DNA of 64,000 nucleotides from JAZKHE01 sp040385525 (GCA_040385525.1 JAZKHE010000005.1:62001-126000), one strand, 5' to 3'; shown: positions 1 to 8,183, numbered from the stretch's first letter. Notes: generated by a model from the letters alone, not told the origin. Numbers and translations are program-made.

Positions 1-47
1 AAAAAGAAATAATAACCAAACAATTAAATTTAAAATAAAACAAAAAA

Positions 48-605
48 ATGAAAAAGATTTTAACCATAGTAGCTGTAGCAGTTTTTGCTTTATCAGGTAA
101 TGTGTTTGCACAAAAAACAGGACACGTTAACTTAAACGATTTGTTATTGTTAATGCCTGAGCGTAAAAAAGCGGAAGAAGAAATTCAAACTTACGCTAAA
201 GAATTGGATACAAAATTACGTTCAATGTCATCAGAATACGAAGCTAAAATACAAGAGTACCAAGCTAAAGAAGCTTTAATGACTGATCCTATTAAACAAG
301 ACAAGCAAAAAGAAATTGCAAGTTTAGAAGATAGAATTAAAGATTTTCAAACTACAGCTCAAGAGTCGTTACAAAAAAAACAAAACGATTTATTAGAGCC
401 AATGGTAGCAAAAGCTAAAAAAGCAATTGAAGATGTTGCTAAAGAAGCAGGTTACCGCAATGTAATTGATAGCAGCATGGGTGTTATGTTATACAGTAAT
501 CCTGATGATGATTTAATGCCATTGGTTAAGAAAAAATTAAACTTAACAACGCCAACTCCAGCAGCAGGAACAGCTCCAGGAGCTGTTAAGCCAGCAGGAA
601 AATAA
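48..605 (+). CDS. OmpH/Skp-family periplasmic chaperone
   Basis: This is a probable periplasmic holdase that escorts unfolded outer-membrane proteins to the BAM complex. Residues 1-21 are a clear signal peptide (KK, hydrophobic core, cut at VFA-Q). The mature part starts with GHVNLNDLLLLMPERKKAEEE, the usual opening of Skp/OmpH proteins. It continues as a long charged region rich in Lys, Glu and Gln (about residues 35-130) that should form the coiled-coil tentacles. The C-terminus is a Pro/Ala-rich tail. The length of 185 aa is normal for the family. A strong intrinsic terminator follows directly, so transcription ends here. Assignment is by overall architecture. Skp-like proteins diverge quickly, so the exact client set is unknown. 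Confidence 0.85.
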   Translation: MKKILTIVAVAVFALSGNVFAQKTGHVNLNDLLLLMPERKKAEEEIQTYAKELDTKLRSMSSEYEAKIQEYQAKEALMTDPIKQDKQKEIASLEDRIKDFQTTAQESLQKKQNDLLEPMVAKAKKAIEDVAKEAGYRNVIDSSMGVMLYSNPDDDLMPLVKKKLNLTTPTPAAGTAPGAVKPAGK

Positions 606-628
606 TTTTAAAAATTAAAATTAAATAT

Positions 629-660
629 AGCCCTTTCGATTTTCGGAAGGGCTTTTTTTT
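629..660 (+). terminator. Intrinsic terminator after ompH-like gene
   Basis: AGCCCTT pairs with AAGGGCT around a TCGATTTTCGG loop, followed by eight T. It ends the ompH-like transcript. Its T-run merges into the murI -7 element, so terminator and next promoter are fused in about 40 bases. Confidence 0.85.
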
Positions 661-667
661 ATATTTG
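660..667 (+). promoter_or_regulatory. Promoter -7 box for murI (leaderless)
   Basis: TATATTTG is a perfect match to the Bacteroidota -7 consensus TAnnTTTG. Only four bases separate it from the murI ATG at 672, so the transcript would start at or next to the start codon. No exact TTG lies at -33; TTC at 635-637 gives a 22-base spacer. Confidence 0.6.
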
Positions 668-671
668 TAGT

Positions 672-1505
672 ATGGCTGAAAATAAAAATAGAGACGCAAA
701 AAATCCCATTGGAATTTTTGATTCTGGTATTGGAGGATTAACAGTTGCTGCAGCCATACAAAAGCAGTTGCCTAACGAAACCTTAATTTATTTTGGCGAT
801 ACTGCGCACATGCCTTATGGCGACAAATCACAAGAGCTAATACGTTCGTACGCTAGTTCAATAACAAACTTTTTTTTGAAAGAAAAAAATTGCAAAGCAG
901 TTGTAATTGCTTGCAACACAGCTTCGGCAGCAGCTTACGAAACTTTGCGCGATTTGTATAAAGGCATAATTCCTGTTATAAATGTTATCGACCCAATGGT
1001 AGAAGCCGTTATAAACGATGATAATATTACAAAAGTTGGTGTAATTGCCACCAAAGCAACTATAAATTCTGGAGTGTATGCCGAAAAATTTTCGCGCAGA
1101 AAACCAGAGCTAAAATATGCCGAGTTAGCTACGCCACTTTTAGCGCCCATGATTGAAGAAGGTTTTTATAACAGTAATATTAGCGATGCCGTTTTAGAAA
1201 ATTATTTGTCGCAAAACGAATTGCAAGGTATTGATGCTTTGGTTTTGGCGTGTACGCATTATCCGTTAATTAAAGCAGAAATTAATAATTTTTATAACGG
1301 AAAAGTAAAAATATTTGATTCAGCAGAAGTTGTTGCAAACAAATTAAAATGGGTGCTAGAAAAAGAAAATTTAATGAACGATAAAAAAGAAATTCCTAAT
1401 TCTTTTTTTGTTTCAGATTACACCAAATCGTTTGAAGAAAGCACAAAAATATTTTTTAAAGGAAAAGTACATTTAGAACACATGCCCATTTGGGATAATG
1501 AATAA
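672..1505 (+). CDS. murI: Glutamate racemase
   Basis: The enzyme interconverts L- and D-glutamate to supply D-Glu for peptidoglycan, using two cysteines as acid/base. The sequence has GIFDSGIGGLTV near the N-terminus (residues 14-25, Asp17), the first catalytic cysteine in CNTASAAA (Cys81), and the second in ACTHYPLI (Cys194). At 277 aa it is full length. ATG 672 is chosen because GIFDSG should begin about 10-15 residues in and because the -7 box lies directly upstream. It appears monocistronic: a terminator precedes it and a structured repeat follows. Confidence 0.95.
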   Translation: MAENKNRDAKNPIGIFDSGIGGLTVAAAIQKQLPNETLIYFGDTAHMPYGDKSQELIRSYASSITNFFLKEKNCKAVVIACNTASAAAYETLRDLYKGIIPVINVIDPMVEAVINDDNITKVGVIATKATINSGVYAEKFSRRKPELKYAELATPLLAPMIEEGFYNSNISDAVLENYLSQNELQGIDALVLACTHYPLIKAEINNFYNGKVKIFDSAEVVANKLKWVLEKENLMNDKKEIPNSFFVSDYTKSFEESTKIFFKGKVHLEHMPIWDNE

Positions 1506-1513
1506 AAAAATAA

Positions 1514-1658
1514 TTTACCACATAGAGACATAGAAGTATAGAGTTTATGAATAAAGCAGTTTAAAGGTTTTGCATAGTTAAATTGAAACAAAGTTTCAAT
1601 TCTATGTTTTTCTTTATAACTAACAATCATTTCTTGCTATGTGCCTATGTGGTGTAAA
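1514..1658. repeat. Structured palindromic repeat, copy 1
   Basis: Outer arms: ACCACATAGAGACATAG (1517-1533) pairs imperfectly with CTATGTGCCTATGTGGT (1637-1653). Inner hairpin: CATAG (1573-1577) and ATTGAAAC (1582-1589) pair with GTTTCAAT (1593-1600) and CTATG (1602-1606) around an AAA loop. The same layout recurs at 20890-21014 and 43616-43735. It lies between murI and the GPx-like gene. Confidence 0.8.
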
Positions 1659-1669
1659 AAAATAATATT

Positions 1670-2251
1670 ATGAAAAAATTATTACTATTTTGTTTTGTAC
1701 TTTGTTACAATTTCTCTTTTTCGCAAACCATTAAAGAAGCTAAACAAGCTTTAGCCGAAGAAAAAGACGAGCGTATTTCTATTTACAAATACGATTATAA
1801 ACTAACAGATATTGATGGCAAAACAGTAGACTTAAAAAAGTTTAAAGGACAAAAACTGATGCTTGTAAACACTGCCTCAAAAGATGGCGGAACAACACAG
1901 TTGGGTGCAATGCAGCAGCTTCATAAAAAGTATGGTAAAACGTTAAAAATTATCGCTTTTCCGTGCAACGATTTTGGTAAAGAACCAGCTGAAAACAAAG
2001 ACATAAAAAAGTTTTATGAGCAAAGTTATGGCGTTGATTTTTTTGTTCATAGCAAAACAAATTGCAAAGGAAATACCGCGCACGATGTATATAAATATAT
2101 TTCGAGCAAAACATTAAACGGCACTAACGATAATGCAATTGAAACTAACTTTTGCAAAATTTTAATTAACGAAGATGGTAAAATAGATGCCATTCATCCT
2201 TCAAAAAAAAATCTAAACAGTCAAGAAATTATTAGTTGGATAGAAAAGTAG
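1670..2251 (+). CDS. Secreted glutathione-peroxidase-fold protein lacking the catalytic cysteine
   Basis: The protein has a signal peptide (residues 1-19, ending FSFSQ) followed by a recognisable GPx domain. It contains LMLVNTASKDGG (residues 63-74), IIAFPCNDFG (94-103), the YGVDFFVHSKTNCKGNTAHDVYKY block and a C-terminal KILINEDGKI strand. The peroxidatic Cys that normally follows ASK is Asp72. The Gln of FPCNQFG is Asp101, and the Trp of the WNF motif is Thr159. Only the Asn of the tetrad (Asn160) and Cys99 of FPCN remain. Length is normal and the frame is intact, so this is not a decayed gene. By its fold it belongs to the GPx family, but peroxidase activity of the usual kind is unlikely. 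Its actual role is unknown. Confidence 0.75.
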   Translation: MKKLLLFCFVLCYNFSFSQTIKEAKQALAEEKDERISIYKYDYKLTDIDGKTVDLKKFKGQKLMLVNTASKDGGTTQLGAMQQLHKKYGKTLKIIAFPCNDFGKEPAENKDIKKFYEQSYGVDFFVHSKTNCKGNTAHDVYKYISSKTLNGTNDNAIETNFCKILINEDGKIDAIHPSKKNLNSQEIISWIEK

Positions 2252-2330
2252 TACAAAGTATTAAGTCGTAAGTACTAAGTTTTTGGTTTCAGGTTTACAG
2301 TTTACGGTTGTTAGTTTTTGGTCAGTGTTT
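2252..2330. repeat. AT-rich phrase repeat (TTAAGT / GTTTTTGGTTT type)
   Basis: This is a run of short degenerate phrases such as AAGTATTAAGTCGTAAGTACTAAG, shortened here to AAGTATTAAGTCGTAAGTAC, then TTTTTGGTTTCAGGTTTACA. Similar text occurs at 49330-49393 (as its complement) and 57156-57215. It has no coding potential. Its function is unknown. Confidence 0.5.
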
Positions 2331-2334
2331 TTTT

Positions 2335-2410
2335 GTCATTCTGAGGTACGAAGAATCTAAACGCCAACAAATTTGAGCGGTACGAAGTAAACGAGAAGAA
2401 GAAATAGATT
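2335..2410. repeat. GAGGTACGAAG dispersed repeat, partial copy
   Basis: GTCATTCTGAGGTACGAAGAATCT spans 2335-2358 (core GAGGTACGAAG), followed by a second GCGGTACGAAG-like unit near 2378. The core GAGGTACGAAG is shared with 21145-21167. Confidence 0.5.
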
Positions 2411-2452
2411 TTTTCTCTAGACTTATTATTTAGTTTTTAAAATTAATATCCG

Positions 2453-2460
2453 TAAATTTG
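2453..2460 (+). promoter_or_regulatory. Promoter -7 box for first toxin-antitoxin module
   Basis: TAAATTTG matches TAnnTTTG and lies 19 bases before the antitoxin ATG. No clear TTG at -33 was found. Confidence 0.45.
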
Positions 2461-2479
2461 GGTTAGAAAAAATTAAAAA

Positions 2480-2719
2480 ATGACTACTAACGCACTTCGT
2501 AAAAAAGTTATTGAATATGTAAGTAATGCTGAACCAAACGTGTTGGAGGCAGTTTACAAAATACTACAAGTAATTGAAGGCGACGACTCAAGTAGTTTAA
2601 TGACTGAAAGCCAAAAAGCAGAAGTTGAAAAACGATCTACATTATTAAGAGCAGGTAAACTAAAAACAACTTCTTGGGCTGATGTAAAAAAAAATGCTCA
2701 CGCCAGTAGAAAAAAATAA
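2480..2719 (+). CDS. Antitoxin of a ParE/RelE-type module
   Basis: This is a small acidic/basic mixed protein of 79 aa. Its C-terminal half (EVEKRSTLLRAGKLKTTSWADVKK) resembles the addiction-module antitoxin family in which a DxR...GK...SWxEVK tail wraps around a ParE/RelE toxin. Its TAA stop overlaps the ATG of the next gene by one base (TAATG), the usual arrangement for translational coupling of an antitoxin and toxin. By analogy it should bind and neutralise the downstream toxin and autoregulate the operon. Family assignment rests on size, tail motif and context. Confidence 0.75.
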   Translation: MTTNALRKKVIEYVSNAEPNVLEAVYKILQVIEGDDSSSLMTESQKAEVEKRSTLLRAGKLKTTSWADVKKNAHASRKK

Positions 2720-3012
2720 TGGCAGTTTATAAAATTTCTTTTGCTACTCTAGCCGAAACAGAAATTATAGATGCTTATAATTTTTATGAAGATAAACAGA
2801 AAAACCTTGGTGAGCGTTTTTTGACGACAATACAAACTTCAATAAACAGCATCAAGCTAAATCCTTTTATTTATCAGCGAAAGTATAAACATTTTAGAGA
2901 GGCATTCGTAAAAAAATTCCCTTACTTCTTAGTTTACGAAATTATTGGAGATACTATTGTGGTTGTATCCGTTTTTCACACAAGCAAAAACCCTAAGTAT
3001 AAAACCAGCTAA
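2719..3012 (+). CDS. ParE/RelE-family toxin
   Basis: This 97-aa protein has the ParE/RelE fold signature: an N-terminal strand (YKISFATLAETEIIDAY), a helical hairpin with NFYEDKQKNLGERF, then strands with KHFREAFVKKFPYFLVYEI and a C-terminal VVVVSVFHTSKNP. The R-x-F-P-Y-x-L-V-Y-E block and the terminal VFHxxxNP motif are typical of ParE-like toxins. Members of this superfamily either poison gyrase (ParE) or cut mRNA at the ribosome (RelE). Sequence alone does not decide between them here. It is translated from the overlapping TAATG. Confidence 0.85.
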   Translation: MAVYKISFATLAETEIIDAYNFYEDKQKNLGERFLTTIQTSINSIKLNPFIYQRKYKHFREAFVKKFPYFLVYEIIGDTIVVVSVFHTSKNPKYKTS

Positions 3013-3106
3013 CAATTTGCTGTTTTTCTTTCTCACAAAAAACTTAAAAAACTTTCTCTTATAAACTCATTAGCTAACCAACTTATCCACAATCTTAGTT
3101 CTTGAT

Positions 3107-3172
3107 TCTTATGTCTTAAATCTATCCTACTTCTTTCTACCTTGTACTTTCTACTTACTTAACTAAAAATCT
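3107..3172. repeat. Low-complexity CTTGTACTTTCTACTT-type repeat
   Basis: Short degenerate T/C-rich phrases (TTCTTGATTCTTATGTCTTA, then CTTGTACTTTCTACTTACTT) fill the spacer before mrp. This is non-coding filler of the same character as other spacers in the window. Confidence 0.4.
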
Positions 3173-3180
3173 TAACTTTG
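3173..3180 (+). promoter_or_regulatory. Promoter -7 box for mrp
   Basis: TAACTTTG matches TAnnTTTG and lies 17 bases before the mrp ATG. The nearest TTG (3142-3144) is too far for a standard spacer. Confidence 0.5.
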
Positions 3181-3197
3181 TAAAAAAATTTGTCAAA

Positions 3198-4295
3198 ATG
3201 AGTATTACTAAAGAAGCGGTTTTAGAAGCATTAAAAAATGTTGACGATCCCGATTTAAAAAAAGATATTGTAACCCTTGGTATGGTGCGCGATTTAGAGG
3301 TAAATGGTAAAGATGTAACTTTTACGGTTATGCTAACTACACCAGCTTGCCCTATGAAAGAAATGATTCATAAAGCATCGGTAAACGCCGTGTTACATTT
3401 TGTTGATAAAGATGCAAATGTAAACGTAAAGATGGATGCCGATGTAACTTCGCGCCGTGGCGATAGCCGACCATTGTTACCTAAAGTAAAAAATATTATT
3501 GCTATTGCTTCGGGCAAAGGTGGTGTTGGTAAATCAACAATATCGAGCAATTTAGCGGTTGCATTAGCAAAACAAGGTGCAAAAGTAGGTTTGGTAGATG
3601 CCGATATTCACGGGCCATCAATACCAATTATGTTTGACGTAGTGCACGAAAAGCCTACCATTAAACAAATTGACGGGCAAAATTTTATTGTCCCTATAGA
3701 AAGTTATGGTATAAAATTATTATCGATTGGTTTTTTTGCCGACCCAGAGCAAGCTGTGGTTTGGCGCGGACCAATGGCCACCAAAGCATTAACACAAATG
3801 TTTAGAGATGCCGATTGGGGCGACTTAGATTATTTATTAATTGATTTACCTCCTGGAACAGGTGATATTCACTTATCCTTAGTGCAAGCTGTGCCTTTAA
3901 CCGGTGCTATTGTAGTAAGCACACCGCAAGAAGTTGCTTTGGCAGATGCTAAAAAAGGAGTTGCAATGTTTCAAATGCCTAACATAAACGTGCCTATTTT
4001 AGGTATAGTTGAGAACATGGCTTATTTTACGCCGGATGAATTGCCAAACAATAAATACTACATTTTTGGAAAAGATGGTGCAAAAAACTTGGCAGAAAAG
4101 CTAAATGTGCCTTTGTTGGGTCAAATTCCTTTGGTGCAAAGCATAAGAGAGGCTGGCGATGCTGGTCGCCCGGCTGCCATGCAAGATAATACGCCACAAA
4201 GCAAAGCTTTTACCGATTTAGCAAAATCAGTAGCGCAGCAAGTAGCAATAAAAAATGCACAAGGAGCAACCACAGAAAAGATTCCGATGTCGTAA
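3198..4295 (+). CDS. mrp: Mrp/NBP35-family ATP-binding Fe-S carrier
   Basis: This is a P-loop ATPase thought to carry and deliver Fe-S clusters. An N-terminal MIP18 (DUF59) domain (residues 1-80, with TTPACPMKEMI and Cys51) is followed by the deviant Walker A GKGGVGKST (106-114), DADIHGPSIP and DLPPGTGD. The C-terminal CxxC, which in ApbC-type Mrp proteins follows ENM, is absent. The region instead reads ENMAYFTPDELPNNKYYIFG. At 365 aa it is full length. It sits directly upstream of a NifU-domain protein, which supports a role in Fe-S assembly. How the cluster is bound without the CxxC is open. Confidence 0.92.
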   Translation: MSITKEAVLEALKNVDDPDLKKDIVTLGMVRDLEVNGKDVTFTVMLTTPACPMKEMIHKASVNAVLHFVDKDANVNVKMDADVTSRRGDSRPLLPKVKNIIAIASGKGGVGKSTISSNLAVALAKQGAKVGLVDADIHGPSIPIMFDVVHEKPTIKQIDGQNFIVPIESYGIKLLSIGFFADPEQAVVWRGPMATKALTQMFRDADWGDLDYLLIDLPPGTGDIHLSLVQAVPLTGAIVVSTPQEVALADAKKGVAMFQMPNINVPILGIVENMAYFTPDELPNNKYYIFGKDGAKNLAEKLNVPLLGQIPLVQSIREAGDAGRPAAMQDNTPQSKAFTDLAKSVAQQVAIKNAQGATTEKIPMS

Positions 4296-4302
4296 TTTTT
4301 TG

Positions 4303-4310
4303 TAATTTTG
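4303..4310 (+). promoter_or_regulatory. Possible -7 box for NifU-domain gene
   Basis: TAATTTTG matches TAnnTTTG. TTC at 4282-4284 gives an 18-base spacer. It lies in the 39-base gap after mrp, 24 bases before the ATG. Confidence 0.4.
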
Positions 4311-4334
4311 AATAGAATTTAAACACATAAAAAA

Positions 4335-4598
4335 ATGGGAGTGATTACCGATCCGGTTATCATCAATAAAATTGAAGAAGCGCTAAAACAATTGCGCCCT
4401 TTTTTAGAGGCTGATGGAGGCGATATGTCGTTAGTAGAAGTTACTAGCGATTACGTAGTAAAAGTTAAATTACATGGTGCTTGCAGTTCGTGCAACATGA
4501 GTATGATGACTTTAAAAGCAGGAGTAGAAGAAGCAGTTAAAAGAGCGGTTCCAGAGGTTGTTTCGGTTGAAGCAGTAAATATGCTAAAACCAGCTTAA
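4335..4598 (+). CDS. NifU C-terminal-domain Fe-S scaffold protein
   Basis: This 87-aa protein consists of the NifU C-terminal (Nfu) domain alone: IEEALKQLRPFLEADGGDMSLVEV followed by KLHGACSSCNMSMMTLKAGVE. Cys50 and Cys53 form the CxxC that holds a bridging Fe-S cluster between two subunits. It should act as a cluster scaffold or carrier. Its position right after mrp suggests that the two act in the same Fe-S delivery route, possibly serving the iron-sulfur oxidoreductase encoded next. Confidence 0.92.
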   Translation: MGVITDPVIINKIEEALKQLRPFLEADGGDMSLVEVTSDYVVKVKLHGACSSCNMSMMTLKAGVEEAVKRAVPEVVSVEAVNMLKPA

Positions 4599-4670
4599 GT
4601 TTTTCCGAACTTATTTCAATAACTATTGTTCTTATCTAAATTGCAATTTGCTCCATAATCTAATTTACAC

Positions 4671-6512
4671 ATGTCAGTTACAACTGAATTAAAAGACGAG
4701 GTAACCATATTATTTGCTGGTGATTCTGGCGATGGAATACAACTAACAGGAACTCAATTTACCGATACCGCTGCACTTTTTGGCAACGATATAAGCACAT
4801 TTCCAAACTTTCCTGCCGAAATTCGTGCCCCGCAAGGCACATTAGCAGGTGTTTCTGGTTTTCAATTACATTTTGGTAGTGTAGAAATTTACACGCCAGG
4901 CGATGTTTGCGATGTATTGGTAATTATGAATGCTGCCGCTTTAAAAGCAAACATAAAAAGCTTAAAACAAGGCGGAATTATTATTGTAAACACCGATGGT
5001 TTTGATGCTAAAAATTTAAAACTAGCGAAATATCCAGATGGCGTCAATCCACTAAACGATAGTTCGTTAGATAAATATAAAGTTTATCAAGTTGATGTGA
5101 CCAAAATGATTAAAATTGCTTTGGCAGATAGTGGTTTGGGTACAAAAGAAATAGATCGTTCTAAAAACATGTTTATTCTTGGTTTCTTGTATTGGATGTA
5201 TAATCGCCCAATGGAAGCAACTATTGAGTTTATAACAGAGAAATTTAAAAAGCGTCAAGATTTAATTGATGCCAACGTAAAAGCATTAAAAGCAGGTTAT
5301 AATTTTGGTGATACTACCGAAACATTTTCAACACGTTTTGAAGTTAAGCCAGCAAAAATTGAAAAAGGAATTTACCGCAACATTATGGGTAATCAGGCAA
5401 CTGCAATTGGTTTAATTGCTGCTGCACAACAAGCCAACTTACCTTTGTTTTTTGGAACGTATCCGATTACTCCTGCATCAGATATTTTACACGAACTTGT
5501 AAAACATAAAAATTTTGAAGTAAAAACTTTTCAAGCCGAAGACGAAATTGCAGCAATTTGTTCTACAATTGGTGCCGCTTTTGGCGGAAGTTTAGGTGTT
5601 ACTTCATCATCAGGACCTGGTATTGCATTAAAAACAGAAGCTATTGGCTTAGCTTTAATGTTAGAAATTCCTTTAGTAATAATTAACGTTCAGCGTGGTG
5701 GCCCATCAACAGGTTTACCAACTAAAACAGAGCAAGCCGATTTGTTGCAAGCAATTTACGGACGTAATGGCGAAGCTCCTGTTGCAGTAATTTCTGCAAG
5801 CACACCTTCCGATTGTTTTGATACAATTATTGAAGCCTGTAGAATTGCAGTTGAGCACATGACGCCAGTTTTCTTTTTAAGCGATGGTTTTATTGCAAAT
5901 GGCGCAGAGCCTTGGAAATTCCCTACAGCAGATCAATTACCAAAAATAAATACACATTACGCTAAAGCGGTTGAGGGAGAAAAGTTTTTGCCTTACAAGC
6001 GTAACGAAAAATTAGCCCGCGAATGGGCAATTCCTGGAACTAAAGGATTAGAGCACCGTGTAGGAGGTATTGAAAAAGAAAATGAAACAGGAAACATTTC
6101 TTACGATCCAGAAAATCACCAATTAATGGTGAATTTACGCGCCGAAAAAATAGCGCGTATTGCAGATTATGTTCCACTTCAAAAAGTAGAAACTGGAGCA
6201 GAAAAAGGAAAAGTTTTGGTGTTAGGTTGGGGTTCAACACATGGATCAATAAAATCGGCGGTTAAAAAATTAACTGCGCAAGGTCATGCCGTATCGCATG
6301 CACACGTTCGTTACTTAAATCCATTACCAAAAAATTTAAAAGAATTAATGGATGGTTTTGATAAAGTTTTAATTCCAGAAATAAATTCAGGACAACTAAT
6401 AAAAATAATTCGTGCCAACTATTTAATAGATGCGGTTGGTTTAAATAAAGTAAAAGGAATGCCTTTTTCGAGTCAAGAAATAGAAGATAAAGTGTTGGAG
6501 CTTTTAAAATAA
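4671..6512 (+). CDS. korA: 2-oxoacid:acceptor oxidoreductase, fused gamma-alpha subunit
   Basis: This is the large subunit of a CoA-dependent 2-oxoacid:ferredoxin oxidoreductase, most likely acting on 2-oxoglutarate. The N-terminal gamma domain (about 1-190; FAGDSGDGIQLTG near residues 14-26) is fused to the alpha domain. The alpha domain starts near residue 235 and contains GTYPITPASDILHEL (about 262) and SSSGPGIALKTEAIGLA. A C-terminal domain II (VLGWGSTHGSIKSA) ends the chain. At 613 aa it matches the fused Bacteroidota form. korB starts seven bases after the stop, so the two subunits are co-translated. Substrate choice cannot be proved from sequence. Confidence 0.92.
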   Translation: MSVTTELKDEVTILFAGDSGDGIQLTGTQFTDTAALFGNDISTFPNFPAEIRAPQGTLAGVSGFQLHFGSVEIYTPGDVCDVLVIMNAAALKANIKSLKQGGIIIVNTDGFDAKNLKLAKYPDGVNPLNDSSLDKYKVYQVDVTKMIKIALADSGLGTKEIDRSKNMFILGFLYWMYNRPMEATIEFITEKFKKRQDLIDANVKALKAGYNFGDTTETFSTRFEVKPAKIEKGIYRNIMGNQATAIGLIAAAQQANLPLFFGTYPITPASDILHELVKHKNFEVKTFQAEDEIAAICSTIGAAFGGSLGVTSSSGPGIALKTEAIGLALMLEIPLVIINVQRGGPSTGLPTKTEQADLLQAIYGRNGEAPVAVISASTPSDCFDTIIEACRIAVEHMTPVFFLSDGFIANGAEPWKFPTADQLPKINTHYAKAVEGEKFLPYKRNEKLAREWAIPGTKGLEHRVGGIEKENETGNISYDPENHQLMVNLRAEKIARIADYVPLQKVETGAEKGKVLVLGWGSTHGSIKSAVKKLTAQGHAVSHAHVRYLNPLPKNLKELMDGFDKVLIPEINSGQLIKIIRANYLIDAVGLNKVKGMPFSSQEIEDKVLELLK

Positions 6513-6519
6513 TTGAGTT

Positions 6520-7560
6520 ATGTCAGATACTACAACAAACATAAACGAAGTAAAATTAACGCCTAAAGATTTTACAACCGATCAAGAAGTTAGGTGGTGC
6601 CCAGGTTGCGGCGATTATTCTATATTAAAGCAAGTGCAAACCGTTATGCCTGATTTAGGTGTAGCAAAAGAAAATATTGTTTTTGTTTCGGGAATTGGAT
6701 GTTCTTCACGTTTTCCATACTACATGGAAACCTTTGGTATGCATAGTATTCATGGTAGAGCAACTGCTATTGCAAGTGGTTTAAAAGCTTCTCGCCCTGA
6801 GTTAAGTGTGTGGATTGTTACGGGCGATGGAGATTCTCTTTCCATTGGTGGAAATCACTTAATACACTTGTTGCGTCGTAATTTTGATGTAAATATTATG
6901 TTGTTTAACAACGAAATTTACGGATTAACAAAAGGACAATATTCGCCAGCGTCACCCGAAGGACAAATTACAAAAAGTACCCCAATGGGTTCTATCGATC
7001 ATCCATTTAATCCTTTAGCTTTGGTAATGGGTGCAGATGCAAGTTTTGTAGCAAGAGCAATGGATAGAGACCCTGTGCAATTGCGCGAAATGATTAAGCG
7101 TTCGCACCAACACAAAGGTTCTTCATTGTTAGAGATTTACCAAAATTGTAATGTTTTTAACGATGGTGCTTTTGAAGTTTTTACTGAAAAAGGAACAAAA
7201 AAAATAAATACACTTTTTGTTGAAAATGGCAAACCACTTGTGTTTGGCGATAATCAAGATAAAGGAATTAAGTTAGATGGATTTAAACCCGTTGTGGTTA
7301 ATTTAGCTGACGGACATTCTGCAAACGATTTGTGGATACACGATGAAAGCGATAAGGTAAAAGCAACTTTATTAGTAAACTTTTTTGATAACCCAAATAA
7401 ACCGAGTGCTTTGCCACGTCCGTTTGGTGTTTTTTATCAAGAAAACAGAACTTGTTACGAAGAAGCATTGCAAGCGCAAATTAACGAAGCGTTAGCTCAA
7501 AAAGGAAAAGGCGATTTAAATCAATTATTAAGCGGAAAAAACACTTGGGAAGTGGTTTAG
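6520..7560 (+). CDS. korB: 2-oxoacid:acceptor oxidoreductase beta subunit
   Basis: This is the thiamine-diphosphate-binding beta subunit that pairs with the preceding gamma-alpha protein. Cys27 and Cys30 in RWCPGCGDYS are cluster ligands seen in this family. GDGDSLSIGGNH (from about residue 102) followed by LFNNEIYGLTKGQ is the ThDP/Mg motif. The substrate-loop block SPEGQITKSTPMGSIDHPFNP is typical of the 2-oxoglutarate/2-oxoacid type. No separate delta ferredoxin subunit is encoded nearby, so an external ferredoxin must accept electrons. Confidence 0.93.
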   Translation: MSDTTTNINEVKLTPKDFTTDQEVRWCPGCGDYSILKQVQTVMPDLGVAKENIVFVSGIGCSSRFPYYMETFGMHSIHGRATAIASGLKASRPELSVWIVTGDGDSLSIGGNHLIHLLRRNFDVNIMLFNNEIYGLTKGQYSPASPEGQITKSTPMGSIDHPFNPLALVMGADASFVARAMDRDPVQLREMIKRSHQHKGSSLLEIYQNCNVFNDGAFEVFTEKGTKKINTLFVENGKPLVFGDNQDKGIKLDGFKPVVVNLADGHSANDLWIHDESDKVKATLLVNFFDNPNKPSALPRPFGVFYQENRTCYEEALQAQINEALAQKGKGDLNQLLSGKNTWEVV

Positions 7561-7570
7561 ATTTGTTAAT

Positions 7571-8119
7571 TTGAAAACAACCAACTACATAATTAGCACG
7601 CTTTTATTACTCGCGTTTGTGTTTAATATTGTTGGCTATGATGTTGTTTTTAGAGTAACGCAATTCCAAATTAAAAAAGAAGTAAAGCGTAAATTAAAAG
7701 CTGGTGTTGATAAGCAAAAACTACACACCATTGTTGTTCCTAAATCTTGGTTGAGCCAAAACAATAAAGATTTTAAAACCATACACGAGCGTGAGTTTGA
7801 ATACAAGGGCGTGATGTATGATGTGGTAACTAAAACCGAGAAAGATGATTTAATTTATTTTAAATGTATAAGCGATAAAGAAGAAACAAAGTTATTTGCG
7901 CAATTAGATGAGCATATTAAAAATCATGTTTCTGCATTTCCACAAACAAAAAATAAAAACCAAAAGCTTTACAAAAAAATTGCTAAAGATTATTTTCCTC
8001 CTTCAGTAAAGCAAAATCTTGTTTCATTTGTAGTAATTACAAAAAAACAAATTCTATTTTCAGAACCTTTAAACAGTCAATTTACAAAGGTTTCTACACC
8101 ACCACCCGAATTAGTATAA
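7571..8119 (+). CDS. Conserved-type single-pass membrane protein, function unknown
   Basis: The frame opens with TTG at 7571, ten bases after korB; no ATG suits. Residues 3-24 are hydrophobic (signal anchor or signal peptide, IISTLLLLAFVFNIVGYDVVF). About 155 hydrophilic residues follow, rich in Lys and Glu, with a FEYKGVMYDVV strand-like segment near residue 77 and a FFPPSVKQ-like stretch late in the chain. No family is recognised. Its position between korB and a TonB receptor gene suggests a small envelope protein associated with the receptor, but this is inference. Confidence 0.6.
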   Translation: MKTTNYIISTLLLLAFVFNIVGYDVVFRVTQFQIKKEVKRKLKAGVDKQKLHTIVVPKSWLSQNNKDFKTIHEREFEYKGVMYDVVTKTEKDDLIYFKCISDKEETKLFAQLDEHIKNHVSAFPQTKNKNQKLYKKIAKDYFPPSVKQNLVSFVVITKKQILFSEPLNSQFTKVSTPPPELV

Positions 8120-8183
8120 TTAAACATTACATACTCCTTAATTATTTTAAGGAAGAATAAATTATTAATTATAACTAAGAAAA

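Noticed and set aside
1418..1630. Minus-strand 70-aa frame over the murI end and repeat copy 1
   Set aside because: It is built from antisense murI and repeat sequence and lacks a coding pattern.
1514..1658. CRISPR array
   Set aside because: The repeats are widely spaced inverted arms, not regularly spaced direct repeats, and no cas genes are present.
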